Below, piece after piece: positions 1-8,797 of a stretch of 9,870 bases of DNA (positions are counted from its first letter, which is position 1; each line of letters starts with the position of its first letter). The notes under the pieces were generated by a model. It had not been told where the DNA came from. It was given only the letters and a program-made list of their open reading frames with translations, and searched no databases. The position numbers and the translations under genes are program-made. Source of the stretch: Pseudomonadota bacterium (lineage in GTDB: Bacteria; Pseudomonadota; Alphaproteobacteria; UBA8366; JADFVY01). Location of the stretch: contig DAOVHN010000041.1 of assembly GCA_030671915.1 (NCBI GenBank), forward strand, positions 1 to 9,870, given 5' to 3'.

Positions 1-3
1 ACA

Positions 4-48
4 AGGATGAGGAGCGTGTGTTGGAATATAAGAAAAACTCCTCATCCT
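4..48. repeat. 11-bp perfect inverted repeat at the left edge
   Basis: AGGATGAGGAG at 4-14 is the exact reverse complement of CTCCTCATCCT at 38-48, with a 23-base AT-rich spacer. The right arm overlaps the REP-like element at 40-65, so the left arm is probably the outer end of another, degraded copy of the same repeat family facing the opposite way. The window begins too close to show whether a fuller copy lies further left. Confidence 0.6.
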
Positions 49-65
49 GAGCCTGTCGAAGGATG
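32..65 (-). terminator. REP-like hairpin plus T-run after the LysR gene (possible terminator)
   Basis: Read on the minus strand, this stretch starts 14 bases after the LysR stop codon. It gives CATCCT, an 11-base loop, AGGATG, then AGG, AG and a run of five T. The 6-bp stem followed closely by T residues resembles a Rho-independent terminator, although the stem is short and the T-run begins five bases after it. The same bases (40-65) are a short member of the repeat family seen at 1114-1214: they keep the outer arms (CCTCATCCTGAG and GAAGGATG) but lack the inner GC hairpin. The repeat identity is seen directly. The terminator role is inferred. Confidence 0.4.
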
Positions 66-79
66 CGCCACTCGGCAGC

Positions 80-991
80 TCAGGCGAGAGTAAAACTATC
101 CATCATGGGCGGCACCCGTTCCACCAGGAAATCGGTGAAGGCGCGGACTTTGGCGGGCAGCAGGCGGCGATGCGGATAAAGCACGCCCAGCGTCAGCGGC
201 TCCGGCGGGAAATCGGTAAGCACGGGTTTCAGCCGGCCCTCGCGCAAGTGATCCGCCACCTCCCAGACCGGCTTCATGACGATGCCCTGCCCGGCGACCG
301 CCCATTGGGTCAGCACGTCGCTGTCGTCGGCGTCCAGGCGGCCGCCGACATTCAGCGTGACCTGGCCCTTGGGGCTATTGAGGATCCAGCGGAACTGCGT
401 TGAGCCGGAGAAGCGAAGGAGCAGGCAATTGTGATCCATCAGATCATCCGGCGTCACGGGCTCGCCATGGGCCTCCAGATAGGCCGGCGCCGCGCAGAGC
501 AGGCGCGGGCAATCGGCGATCTTCCGGATGACCAGGCTGGAATCCGTCGGCACGGAAAGCCGCACGGCCGCGTCCACCCCTTCCTTGATGAGGTCGAGCA
601 GATGGTCCGACATACGAAACTGAACCTCGACATTGGGCGTCGCGGCCTGGAATTCCGGGATCAGCGGCGCCAGGATACGGCGCCCGAAAACCAATGGCGC
701 GGTGACCTTCAGCGTGCCTTGCGGTTCTGCCCCCGCCCCCGCCACGCTGGTCTCCGCCTGTTCGACCGCGCGCATGACCTCCAGGCAGGCCTCGTAGTAG
801 AGCATGCCCTGTTCGGTCGGCTGCACCTGGCGGGTCGTGCGGTTCAACAGTCGCACCCCGACATGGCCCTCAAGCTGCTGGATGCGATGGCTGACCACGG
901 CCGGCGACAGGCGCAGATTACGCGCGGCGGCCGAAAAGCTGCCGAGTTCGACCACTCGCACGAATACCCGTATATTCTCCAGAAGTGCCAT
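80..991 (-). CDS. LysR-family transcriptional regulator
   Basis: This is a 303-residue protein of ordinary LysR length. The N-terminal winged helix-turn-helix covers about residues 3-62, with the typical SFSAAARNLRLSPAVVSHRI helix pair and the LLNRTTR wing. An effector-binding periplasmic-binding-protein-like domain runs from about residue 92 (GTLKVTAPLVFGRRILAPLI) to near the C-terminus. The start ATG sits 5-10 bases after a purine-rich GAAAGAGA. The arrangement resembles the DmlR/CrgA-like branch, whose members control many unrelated small-molecule pathways, so the inducer cannot be read from sequence. The gene is divergent from puuD-guaD across a 269-bp gap, so control of purine breakdown is possible. 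That gap is filled by a REP-like pair and shows no clear LysR operator, so the link is weak. A possible terminator follows the stop codon. Confidence 0.93.
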   Translation of the reverse strand: MALLENIRVFVRVVELGSFSAAARNLRLSPAVVSHRIQQLEGHVGVRLLNRTTRQVQPTEQGMLYYEACLEVMRAVEQAETSVAGAGAEPQGTLKVTAPLVFGRRILAPLIPEFQAATPNVEVQFRMSDHLLDLIKEGVDAAVRLSVPTDSSLVIRKIADCPRLLCAAPAYLEAHGEPVTPDDLMDHNCLLLRFSGSTQFRWILNSPKGQVTLNVGGRLDADDSDVLTQWAVAGQGIVMKPVWEVADHLREGRLKPVLTDFPPEPLTLGVLYPHRRLLPAKVRAFTDFLVERVPPMMDSFTLA

Positions 992-1260
992 TTTATCTCT
1001 TTCCGGCGGAAATCATGCCACTGTTTGATTTTTTTTGAAAGTGATACGAATTGCTGGGGCTATTGTCGGCGATGCCGGGGGATTAGAAATTCATGTCGGA
1101 AACAGCGGCGCAACCTCGTCCTTCGGGACGCCCCTACGGGGCTCTTCAGGATGAGGGCACAAATATTTGAGCCTCATCCTGAGGAGGGCCGAAGGCCCGT
1201 CTCGAAGGACGAGGTCGCTCGGCGACGTCAGATAAAACAGAGCCTCAGGGAGTAACCGCC
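992..1260. other. Divergent intergenic region between the LysR gene and puuD
   Basis: This 269-bp gap holds a T8 tract at 1029-1036 next to the LysR start and a head-to-head REP-like pair at 1114-1214. The puuD ribosome-binding site (AGGGAG, 1247-1252) is at its end. A TTGAAA at 1035-1040 could be a -35 element for puuD, but no well-spaced -10 follows (TATTGT at 1061-1066 is 20 bases away), so I call no promoter. If transcription of puuD does start near there, the REP-like pair would lie in the 5' untranslated RNA. I find no small gene in the gap. The open frame that crosses it on the plus strand is mostly antisense to the LysR gene and includes the repeats. Confidence 0.6.
1114..1214. repeat. 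Head-to-head pair of 43-bp REP-like palindromic units
   Basis: Unit A is 1114-1156 and unit B is 1172-1214. B read in reverse complement matches A at 36 of 43 positions. They are separated by 15 bases that include the palindrome CAAATATTTG. Each unit folds by itself: a 9-bp outer stem (ends CCTCGTCCT and AGGATGAGG in A), a 2-base bulge, a weak middle stem and a 5-bp GC inner stem with a 3-base loop. Positions 18/28 and 19/27 of the unit are C-G in A and G-C in the reverse complement of B, which are compensating changes. The two units can also pair with each other into one long cruciform. This matches the architecture of REP/BIME elements known in bacteria, which are thought to be spread by RAYT transposases. 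A shorter relative lies at 40-65. Confidence 0.85.
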
Positions 1261-2460
1261 ATGGACGCACTCGTCACCGAATGGATCGGCATGATGCTGC
1301 GCTGGCTGCATGTCATCGCCGGCATCGCCTGGATCGGCTCGTCCTTTTACTTCGTCCATCTGGATCTCAGCCTGCGCAAGCGCGACGGGCTGCCCCAAGG
1401 TGTCGGGGGCGAGACCTGGCAGGTTCATGGCGGCGGCTTCTACCGCATGCAGAAATATCTGGTGGCGCCGGCGGAAATGCCGGAAGAGCTGACCTGGTTC
1501 AAATGGGAGGCCTATGCGACATGGGTCAGCGGCTTCCTGCTGTTGGCGGCCGTCTATTACACCAGCGCCGATCTCTATCTGATCGACAGGGGCGTGCTCG
1601 ACCTTACCCCGACGACCGCCGTGATCGTCAGCCTCGTGCTGCTGGCGGCGGGGTGGATTGTCTACGACCTGATGTGTCGTTCGCCACTGGGCAAGAACGA
1701 TACGCTGCTGATGCTGGCCGGCTTTGCGCTGCTGGTCGGCATCGCCTGGGGCTGCACCCAGATATTCAGCGGCCGCGGCGCCTATATCCAGATCGGCGCG
1801 CTGGTCGGCACCATCATGGCCGCCAACGTGCTGATGATCATCATTCCCAACCAGCGCAAGGTGGTGGCCTCGTTGCTGGCCCATGAGGAGCCCGACCCGC
1901 GCCTCGGCAAACAGGCCAAACAGCGCTCGCTGCATAACAACTATCTGACCCTGCCGGTGCTGTTTCTGATGATCGGCAATCATTACCCGATGAATTTCGC
2001 GACACAGTGGAACTGGGTGATCGTCGCCGTGGTCATCGTGATGGGCGTCTCGATCCGCCATTTCTTCAATTCGCAACATGCCGGCAAGGGCACGCCATGG
2101 TGGATCTGGGGCGTCGCCGCGGCCGGCGGGCTGATGATCCTGTGGCTCAACAGCTTCCCCGTCGGCGCGCCGGCCGCAATGCAGGGCGCCGGGCTGGAGA
2201 ATGACGAGGTCTTCGTCGCGGTCGAGGAAGTCGTGCTGTCCCGCTGCTCCATGTGTCATGCGGAAGAACCGGTCTGGGAGGGCGTTGCGACCCCACCTCT
2301 CAACGTGCGGCTGGAAACGCCGGAGGATATCCTTCGCGAGGTCTCGCGGATCGAATCCCAGGCCGTCTTGTCACGCGCCATGCCGCCGGGCAATGTAACC
2401 GAGATGACTGAAGAGGAACGCCACCTGATTGCCGCCTGGCTGGCGGCCCGCGAGGGCTAG
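1261..2460 (+). CDS. puuD: Membrane-bound urate hydroxylase with C-terminal cytochrome c domain (PuuD)
   Basis: This 399-residue protein has an N-terminal block of about eight predicted membrane helices. They lie near residues 9-32, 88-107, 118-139, 148-168, 175-197, 227-244, 250-269 and 278-299. A C-terminal cytochrome c domain follows, with the heme motif CSMCH at residues 329-333 and a likely axial Met374 in SRAMPPGN. This order is diagnostic of PuuD, the inner-membrane enzyme described in Agrobacterium that oxidises urate to 5-hydroxyisourate and passes electrons to the respiratory chain through its heme, instead of making hydrogen peroxide like soluble uricase. The ATG at 1261 follows AGGGAG by eight bases. 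The gene starts an operon with guaD, 5 bp downstream. Enzymes for 5-hydroxyisourate hydrolysis and OHCU decarboxylation are not in the window. Length and motifs look complete. Confidence 0.95.
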   Translation: MDALVTEWIGMMLRWLHVIAGIAWIGSSFYFVHLDLSLRKRDGLPQGVGGETWQVHGGGFYRMQKYLVAPAEMPEELTWFKWEAYATWVSGFLLLAAVYYTSADLYLIDRGVLDLTPTTAVIVSLVLLAAGWIVYDLMCRSPLGKNDTLLMLAGFALLVGIAWGCTQIFSGRGAYIQIGALVGTIMAANVLMIIIPNQRKVVASLLAHEEPDPRLGKQAKQRSLHNNYLTLPVLFLMIGNHYPMNFATQWNWVIVAVVIVMGVSIRHFFNSQHAGKGTPWWIWGVAAAGGLMILWLNSFPVGAPAAMQGAGLENDEVFVAVEEVVLSRCSMCHAEEPVWEGVATPPLNVRLETPEDILREVSRIESQAVLSRAMPPGNVTEMTEEERHLIAAWLAAREG

Positions 2461-2465
2461 CGTAA

Positions 2466-3761
2466 ATGGTGCGCAAGGCGATATGCGGCCGGCTGCTGGA
2501 ATTCACCGCCGACCCGGCCGAGGCCGGCGAGGAAAACAGCTATCGCTATATCGCGGATGGCGCCATCGTTGTCGAGGACGGCAAGATTGCCTCCATCGGG
2601 CCGGCGACCGATCTGCCGGCAGATATGCCGGTCGACCATTACGGGCAAGCGCTGATCATGCCGGGCCTGATCGACACCCATATCCATTACCCGCAGACGC
2701 GCGTCATCGCCTCCTACGGGGCGCAATTGCTGGAATGGCTCAACAAATATACCTTCGTCGAGGAACAGAAATTCGCCGACCCGGACCATGCCGCCTCGGC
2801 CGCCCGCTTCTTCTTCGACGAGTTGCTGCGCAACGGCACCACCACGGCAGCGGTCTACTGCACGGTTCACCCCCAATCCGTCGAAGCCTTCTTCACCGAA
2901 TCCGAGCGGCTGAACACGCTGATGATCGCCGGCAAGGTGATGATGGATCGCAACGCGCCCGATGCCCTGACCGACAACGCCGAGCGCGGCGCGGCGGAAA
3001 GTGCCACGCTGATCGAGAAATGGCATGGCCGCGGCCGGCAGCTCTATGCCGTGACCCCGCGCTTTGCCGTTACCTCGAGCGAGGCGCAACTGGAAGCGGC
3101 CGGCGCGCTGTTGCGCGAACATCCCGGCGTCTATATGCAAACCCACCTGGCGGAAAACCGAGCCGAAATCGCCGCCGTCCGGGAACAGTTTTCCTGGAGC
3201 CGTTCCTACACCGACGTCTATGACCGGTTTGGTTTGCTGGGATCGCGCGCCATCGTCGGCCACGGCATCCATCTGTCGGACGAGGAGATCGCGCGCCTGT
3301 CGGAGACCGGATCGACGGTCGCCTTCTGCCCCACCTCGAACCTGTTCATCGGCAGCGGCCTGTTCGACATGGCGCGGTTGCGCGAGGGCGGCGTCAAGGT
3401 CGGGCTGGCCACCGATGTCGGCGGCGGCACCAGTTTCTCGATGCTGCGCACGGCGGCGGAGGCCTACAAGGTGCTACAGCTAAACAACCAGAACCTGCCC
3501 GCCCTAAAGGCCTTCCATCTGATGACCCGGGGCAACGCCGAGGCGCTGGGCCTGACAGGGCGCATCGGCACGCTGGAGCCCGGCAGCGACGCCGACATCA
3601 CCGTGCTGGATGCAAGCGCGACCCGCGCCATGGCGCACCGCATGGAAACGGTTAAAGGCAACCTGGCCGAAGAGCTGTTCGTCCTGATGACCCTGGGTGA
3701 CGATCGCGCCACGCGGGCGACCTACGTGGCCGGGGAGCGGTTGTATTGCGCGGGGCGGTGA
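2466..3761 (+). CDS. guaD: Guanine deaminase
   Basis: This is a 431-residue amidohydrolase, close to the usual guanine deaminase length (about 430-440). It hydrolyses guanine to xanthine and ammonia in the cytoplasm. The metal site is visible in order: His72 and His74 in GLIDTHIHYPQ, His227 in MQTHLAEN, His266 and His269 in GHGIHLSDEE, and Asp317 in ATDVGGGTSFSML. The THIHYPQ and CPTSNLFIGSGLF stretches distinguish it from chlorohydrolase-like relatives. The ATG lies 5 bp after the puuD stop, and its likely ribosome-binding site GAGGG (2452-2456) is inside the end of puuD, so the two are probably translationally coupled. Xanthine made here would need xanthine dehydrogenase, not in the window, before PuuD acts on urate. 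It converges on gcvP with a 19-bp gap. Confidence 0.96.
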   Translation: MVRKAICGRLLEFTADPAEAGEENSYRYIADGAIVVEDGKIASIGPATDLPADMPVDHYGQALIMPGLIDTHIHYPQTRVIASYGAQLLEWLNKYTFVEEQKFADPDHAASAARFFFDELLRNGTTTAAVYCTVHPQSVEAFFTESERLNTLMIAGKVMMDRNAPDALTDNAERGAAESATLIEKWHGRGRQLYAVTPRFAVTSSEAQLEAAGALLREHPGVYMQTHLAENRAEIAAVREQFSWSRSYTDVYDRFGLLGSRAIVGHGIHLSDEEIARLSETGSTVAFCPTSNLFIGSGLFDMARLREGGVKVGLATDVGGGTSFSMLRTAAEAYKVLQLNNQNLPALKAFHLMTRGNAEALGLTGRIGTLEPGSDADITVLDASATRAMAHRMETVKGNLAEELFVLMTLGDDRATRATYVAGERLYCAGR

Positions 3762-3780
3762 CTGGGCGGCATCGCGCGAT
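3762..3780. other. 19-bp convergent junction between guaD and gcvP
   Basis: The guaD and gcvP stop codons face each other across 19 bases. The only structure is the palindrome ATCGCGCGAT at 3771-3780. There is no hairpin with a T-run on either strand, so intrinsic termination is not evident and the two transcripts may overlap at their 3' ends. Confidence 0.55.
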
Positions 3781-6693
<2,913 letters not shown>

Positions 6694-6725
6694 GACATCA
6701 ATCTCCGAATTTGGGGCGCGGCGGA

Positions 6726-7856
6726 TCAGCCGCGGTAGTAACGCTGCTTGACGAAGGGCATTTTGGCGACGGTCACGGGCAGGGGTTTGCCACGCACCAC
6801 GGCGTTCAATTTCGTGCCGATGGCCGCCAGACCGGCCTCGACATAGCCCATGGCCACCGGCGCCTCCATGGTCGGGCCGAAGCCGCCGCTGGTTACATGG
6901 CCAACCGCCCTGCCCTCTCCGTCCTGGAGTTCCGCGCCTTCGCGCACCGGCGCGCGGCCTTCCGGCAGCAGCCCGACGCGCCTGCGGGCCGGGCCGGCGG
7001 CGATCTGTTGTTCAACGATTTCCGCGCCCGGATAGCCCAGCGCGCGCTCGCCGTCCCCGCGCCGCGCCTTGCCGATGGCCCAGACCAGCCGCGCCTCGAC
7101 CGGCGTCGTACCGGTATCGATATCATGCCCGTAAAGGCAAAGCCCGGCCTCCAGGCGCAGCGAATCGCGCGCGCCCAATCCGATGGGCGCCACCTCGTCC
7201 TCGGCCAGCAGGCGGCGGGCCAGTTCCTCGGCCTTGGTCCCGGGCACGGAAATTTCGAATCCGTCCTCGCCGGTATAGCCCGAGCGCGTGACGAAACAGT
7301 CCGCGCCCAGGATTTCCACCTGTCTGGCCGTCATGAAAACCATATCCGCCGTCGCCGGCGCGAGGCGCGCCATCACCGGGCCTGCCGCCGGTCCCTGCAG
7401 GGCCAGCAGCGCCCGGTCGGCGAGTTCCGCGATATCGCACAGGCCGCCCAAATGCGCCCGCATATGGGCAATATCCTGCACCTTGCAGCCAGCATTGACC
7501 ACGACGAACAGATGATCGCCCGCGTTCGTCACCATCAGATCGTCCAGAATACCGCCTTCGGCGTTGGTAAACAGGGCGTAACGCTGCCGTCCTGCGCCGA
7601 GGCCGGCGATATCGGCGGGAACCAGGATCTCGATCGCCGCGGCCGCGCCCGGGCCATCGAGCCGAACCTGACCCATATGCGAGACGTCGAACAGGCCGGC
7701 CGCGCTACGCGTATGGCGGTGCTCGTCGAGAATACCCTGGTACTGCACCGGCATCACGTACCCTGCGAAGGGAACCATCCGGGCGCCGAGTTCCACATGC
7801 AGGTCGAACAGCGGGGTTCGCGCAAGAACTTCCCGCGATCCGGCGTCTTCAGCCAT
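6726..7856 (-). CDS. gcvT: Aminomethyltransferase, T-protein of the glycine cleavage system
   Basis: This is a 376-residue protein, slightly longer than the typical 360-370. It starts with [20 protein letters not shown] and carries the GGILDD motif with the Asp105-Asp106 pair (one is the catalytic aspartate of the family), [11 protein letters not shown] and [18 protein letters not shown]. The C-terminal barrel ends in [15 protein letters not shown]-protein takes the aminomethyl group from lipoylated GcvH, releases ammonia and forms 5,10-methylene-tetrahydrofolate. The ATG at 7856 follows GAAGGAAA by about six bases. This is the first gene of a gcvT-gcvP operon. A probable promoter overlapped by a palindrome lies about 60 bases upstream. 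The dimethylglycine and sarcosine oxidase relatives also carry GcvT-like domains, but those are longer fusions, and the gcvP neighbour settles the call. Confidence 0.96.
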   Translation of the reverse strand: MAEDAGSREVLARTPLFDLHVELGARMVPFAGYVMPVQYQGILDEHRHTRSAAGLFDVSHMGQVRLDGPGAAAAIEILVPADIAGLGAGRQRYALFTNAEGGILDDLMVTNAGDHLFVVVNAGCKVQDIAHMRAHLGGLCDIAELADRALLALQGPAAGPVMARLAPATADMVFMTARQVEILGADCFVTRSGYTGEDGFEISVPGTKAEELARRLLAEDEVAPIGLGARDSLRLEAGLCLYGHDIDTGTTPVEARLVWAIGKARRGDGERALGYPGAEIVEQQIAAGPARRRVGLLPEGRAPVREGAELQDGEGRAVGHVTSGGFGPTMEAPVAMGYVEAGLAAIGTKLNAVVRGKPLPVTVAKMPFVKQRYYRG

Positions 7857-7880
7857 GGGTGTTTCCTTCTTCGCTCGCGC

Positions 7881-7896
7881 CGGCCCGACAGGGCCG
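7881..7896 (-). other. GC-rich hairpin in the gcvT leader
   Basis: CGGCCC and GGGCCG form a perfect 6-bp stem around a 4-base loop, 25-40 bases before the gcvT ATG. It would lie inside the 5' untranslated RNA if transcription starts near 7917. There is no T-run, so it is not a terminator. It could stabilise the mRNA or modestly affect translation. Confidence 0.4.
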
Positions 7897-7919
7897 CGGG
7901 CCGCATGGACGGCATCTGT

Positions 7920-7935
7920 GTTTCTTATACGAAAC
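7920..7935. promoter_or_regulatory. Probable operator upstream of gcvT (16-bp palindrome)
   Basis: GTTTCTTATACGAAAC is an even palindrome with 5-bp arms GTTTC/GAAAC and central symmetric TATA. Only one base pair breaks the symmetry. It matches ATTTCCTATCGGAAAC before sdaA (8749-8764) at 12 of 16 positions, with the conserved core TTTC-N-TAT-NN-GAAAC. The predicted gcvT -10 element lies inside it, as expected for a repressor site. The only DNA-binding protein gene between the two sites is the XRE-cupin regulator, so it is the likely ligand. Sequence symmetry is seen; binding is inferred. Confidence 0.6.
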
Positions 7936-7951
7936 CTCGCCGTGGAGCAAG
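7924..7951 (-). promoter_or_regulatory. Probable gcvT-gcvP promoter
   Basis: On the minus strand, TATAAG (7924-7929) is a good -10 hexamer. The -35 is weak: CTTGCT (7946-7951) at a 16-base spacing, or TTGCTC (7945-7950) at 15. Transcription would start near 7917, leaving a leader of about 60 bases. The -10 is embedded in the palindrome at 7920-7935. Confidence 0.45.
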
Positions 7952-8043
7952 GCGGATCATGATTTATCCCACTGAAAAGTGTTGCCTTCTACCCACCCAT
8001 AAGGGGATTGCGAACAACCGCCACAATATCGGACGCTAGCTTG

Positions 8044-8664
8044 TCAGCCGGTGGAAACCCAGAGGATCGTGGCGTCCTCGTCGCTGACCGATACACAGGC
8101 GTGCCCCATGTCGCTATCGTAATAAACAGAGTCGCCGGCGGCGAGGGTAACCGGCTCATAAAACTCGGTATAGAAGGCAACGCTTCCATCGAGCACATAA
8201 AGGAATTCCTCGCCCGGATGACGTACCCAGTTTGCAAATTCGTCGAACGACCGTGCGCGCACTTTCGTGCGGAAGGGGATCATCTTTCGCTGCGCCAGTT
8301 CGACGCTCAGCAGTTCATGCTCATAGGTGGCGGTCAACCGCGGCCTGCCTTCGCCCGCGCGGGTTATGGCGCGCCGGCCGGAGGCCTTGTGGGACTCCGT
8401 AGCCACGAACAGCTGCGGCAATTCGATCTCCATTCCCGCGGCAAGCTTTTGCACCACGTCGAAGGTCGGCGACATCTGCTCGTTTTCGATCTTGGAAAGG
8501 GTCGATCGCGCCAGGCCGGTCCGCTGGGCCGCGTCTTCCAGCGTCCAGTGATTGCGCCGGCGGATTTCGCGCACCCGTTGGCCCAGCTTCAAGGGCTGCA
8601 CTTTCAAAGGCGTCCCGCCCGCGGTTCCGCGCATTGGCGGGGGCGTCATGTTCCGGTTGCTCAT
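8044..8664 (-). CDS. XRE-family transcriptional regulator with C-terminal cupin domain
   Basis: This 206-residue protein has an N-terminal basic tail followed by a Cro/C1-type helix-turn-helix at about residues 25-83, with recognition helix LARSTLSKIENE near 51-62. A cupin_2 sensor domain follows at about 126-204. The cupin shows the HPGEEFLYVLDG strand (His149, Glu152, Glu153) and the second motif LAAGDSVYYDSDMGHA with His188. This two-domain build is typical of small-molecule-responsive XRE-cupin regulators of amino-acid, amine and sugar catabolism. The gene lies between gcvT and the divergent sdaA. Both of those carry a similar palindrome at their promoters, so a regulator of glycine/serine breakdown is the best guess. 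The effector is unknown; glycine, serine or a precursor would fit. The first ATG is chosen because GAGGAAG lies about 12 bases upstream; Met6 or Met11 are possible alternatives. Confidence 0.9.
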   Translation of the reverse strand: MSNRNMTPPPMRGTAGGTPLKVQPLKLGQRVREIRRRNHWTLEDAAQRTGLARSTLSKIENEQMSPTFDVVQKLAAGMEIELPQLFVATESHKASGRRAITRAGEGRPRLTATYEHELLSVELAQRKMIPFRTKVRARSFDEFANWVRHPGEEFLYVLDGSVAFYTEFYEPVTLAAGDSVYYDSDMGHACVSVSDEDATILWVSTG

Positions 8665-8708
8665 TATTCTCGCGACTTCCTCGCGGGGGTGTTCGACATA
8701 TGTTTATG

Positions 8709-8737
8709 ATAATGGACAAAAACCCAGTCTCAGGCAA
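8709..8737 (-). promoter_or_regulatory. Probable promoter of the XRE-cupin gene
   Basis: On the minus strand, TTGCCT (8732-8737) and CATTAT (8709-8714) are separated by exactly 17 bases, giving a leader of roughly 40 bases. The same bases overlap the sdaA promoter on the other strand. Confidence 0.4.
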
Positions 8738-8741
8738 TAAT
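8713..8741 (+). promoter_or_regulatory. Probable sdaA promoter
   Basis: TGGACA (8713-8718) and AATAAT (8736-8741) are spaced by 17 bases, a good vegetative-type pair. Transcription would start near 8748-8750, directly at the left edge of the palindrome 8749-8764. It is superimposed on the opposite-strand promoter of the regulator gene. Confidence 0.45.
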
Positions 8742-8748
8742 CAACAAA

Positions 8749-8764
8749 ATTTCCTATCGGAAAC
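8749..8764. promoter_or_regulatory. Probable operator upstream of sdaA (16-bp palindrome)
   Basis: ATTTCCTATCGGAAAC has inverted arms TTTCC/GGAAA around TATC. It resembles the gcvT-side palindrome at 7920-7935 (12 of 16 bases identical, the same TTTC and GAAAC edges and TAT centre). It covers about +1 to +16 of the predicted sdaA transcript, a position where a bound protein would block initiation. The XRE-cupin protein encoded next door is the probable binder; this is inference. Confidence 0.6.
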
Positions 8765-8797
8765 ATTTATTGGTCCCGCGGGCTTGGAGAAAACGAC

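Larger units (their letters stand above)
7857..8043 (-). other. gcvT leader and intergenic region
   Basis: These 187 bases separate the XRE-cupin stop from the gcvT start. They contain the gcvT ribosome-binding site, a GC hairpin in the presumed leader (7881-7896), a probable promoter with an operator-like palindrome (7920-7951) and a minor CACT-GAAA-AGTG hairpin at 7970-7981. I looked for a glycine riboswitch, common upstream of gcv genes, and saw neither its conserved core nor room for a tandem aptamer. No intrinsic terminator for the regulator gene is obvious, so some read-through into gcvT is possible. Confidence 0.55.

Noticed and set aside
1114..1214. CRISPR-like or IS-end interpretation of the repeats
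   Set aside because: There are only two units, in inverted orientation with a 15-base gap, and no transposase frame, target duplication or spacer series. A REP-like pair explains them better.
431..1255. 274-codon open frame on the plus strand across the LysR gene and the intergenic repeats
   Set aside because: It is mostly antisense to a clear LysR gene, resembles no family, is rich in Arg, His and Gln as shadow frames are, and its end is made of the REP-like repeats.
1228..2259. 343-codon open frame on the minus strand opposite puuD
   Set aside because: It is antisense to a well-supported membrane enzyme, with low-complexity His, Gln and Asp-rich composition typical of GC-rich shadow frames.
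2457..3272. 271-codon open frame on the minus strand opposite guaD
   Set aside because: It is antisense to guaD, which carries every metal-binding motif; the composition is that of a shadow frame.
6711..8039. 442-codon open frame on the plus strand opposite gcvT
   Set aside because: It is antisense to gcvT over nearly its whole length with no family resemblance, so the coding signal belongs to the other strand.
7857..8043. Glycine riboswitch upstream of gcvT
   Set aside because: No conserved aptamer core was seen, and the leader after the likely promoter is only about 60 bases.
8696..8703. ACATATGT palindrome in the regulator leader as another operator
   Set aside because: An 8-base palindrome is expected by chance and does not share the TTTC...GAAAC edges of the other two sites.
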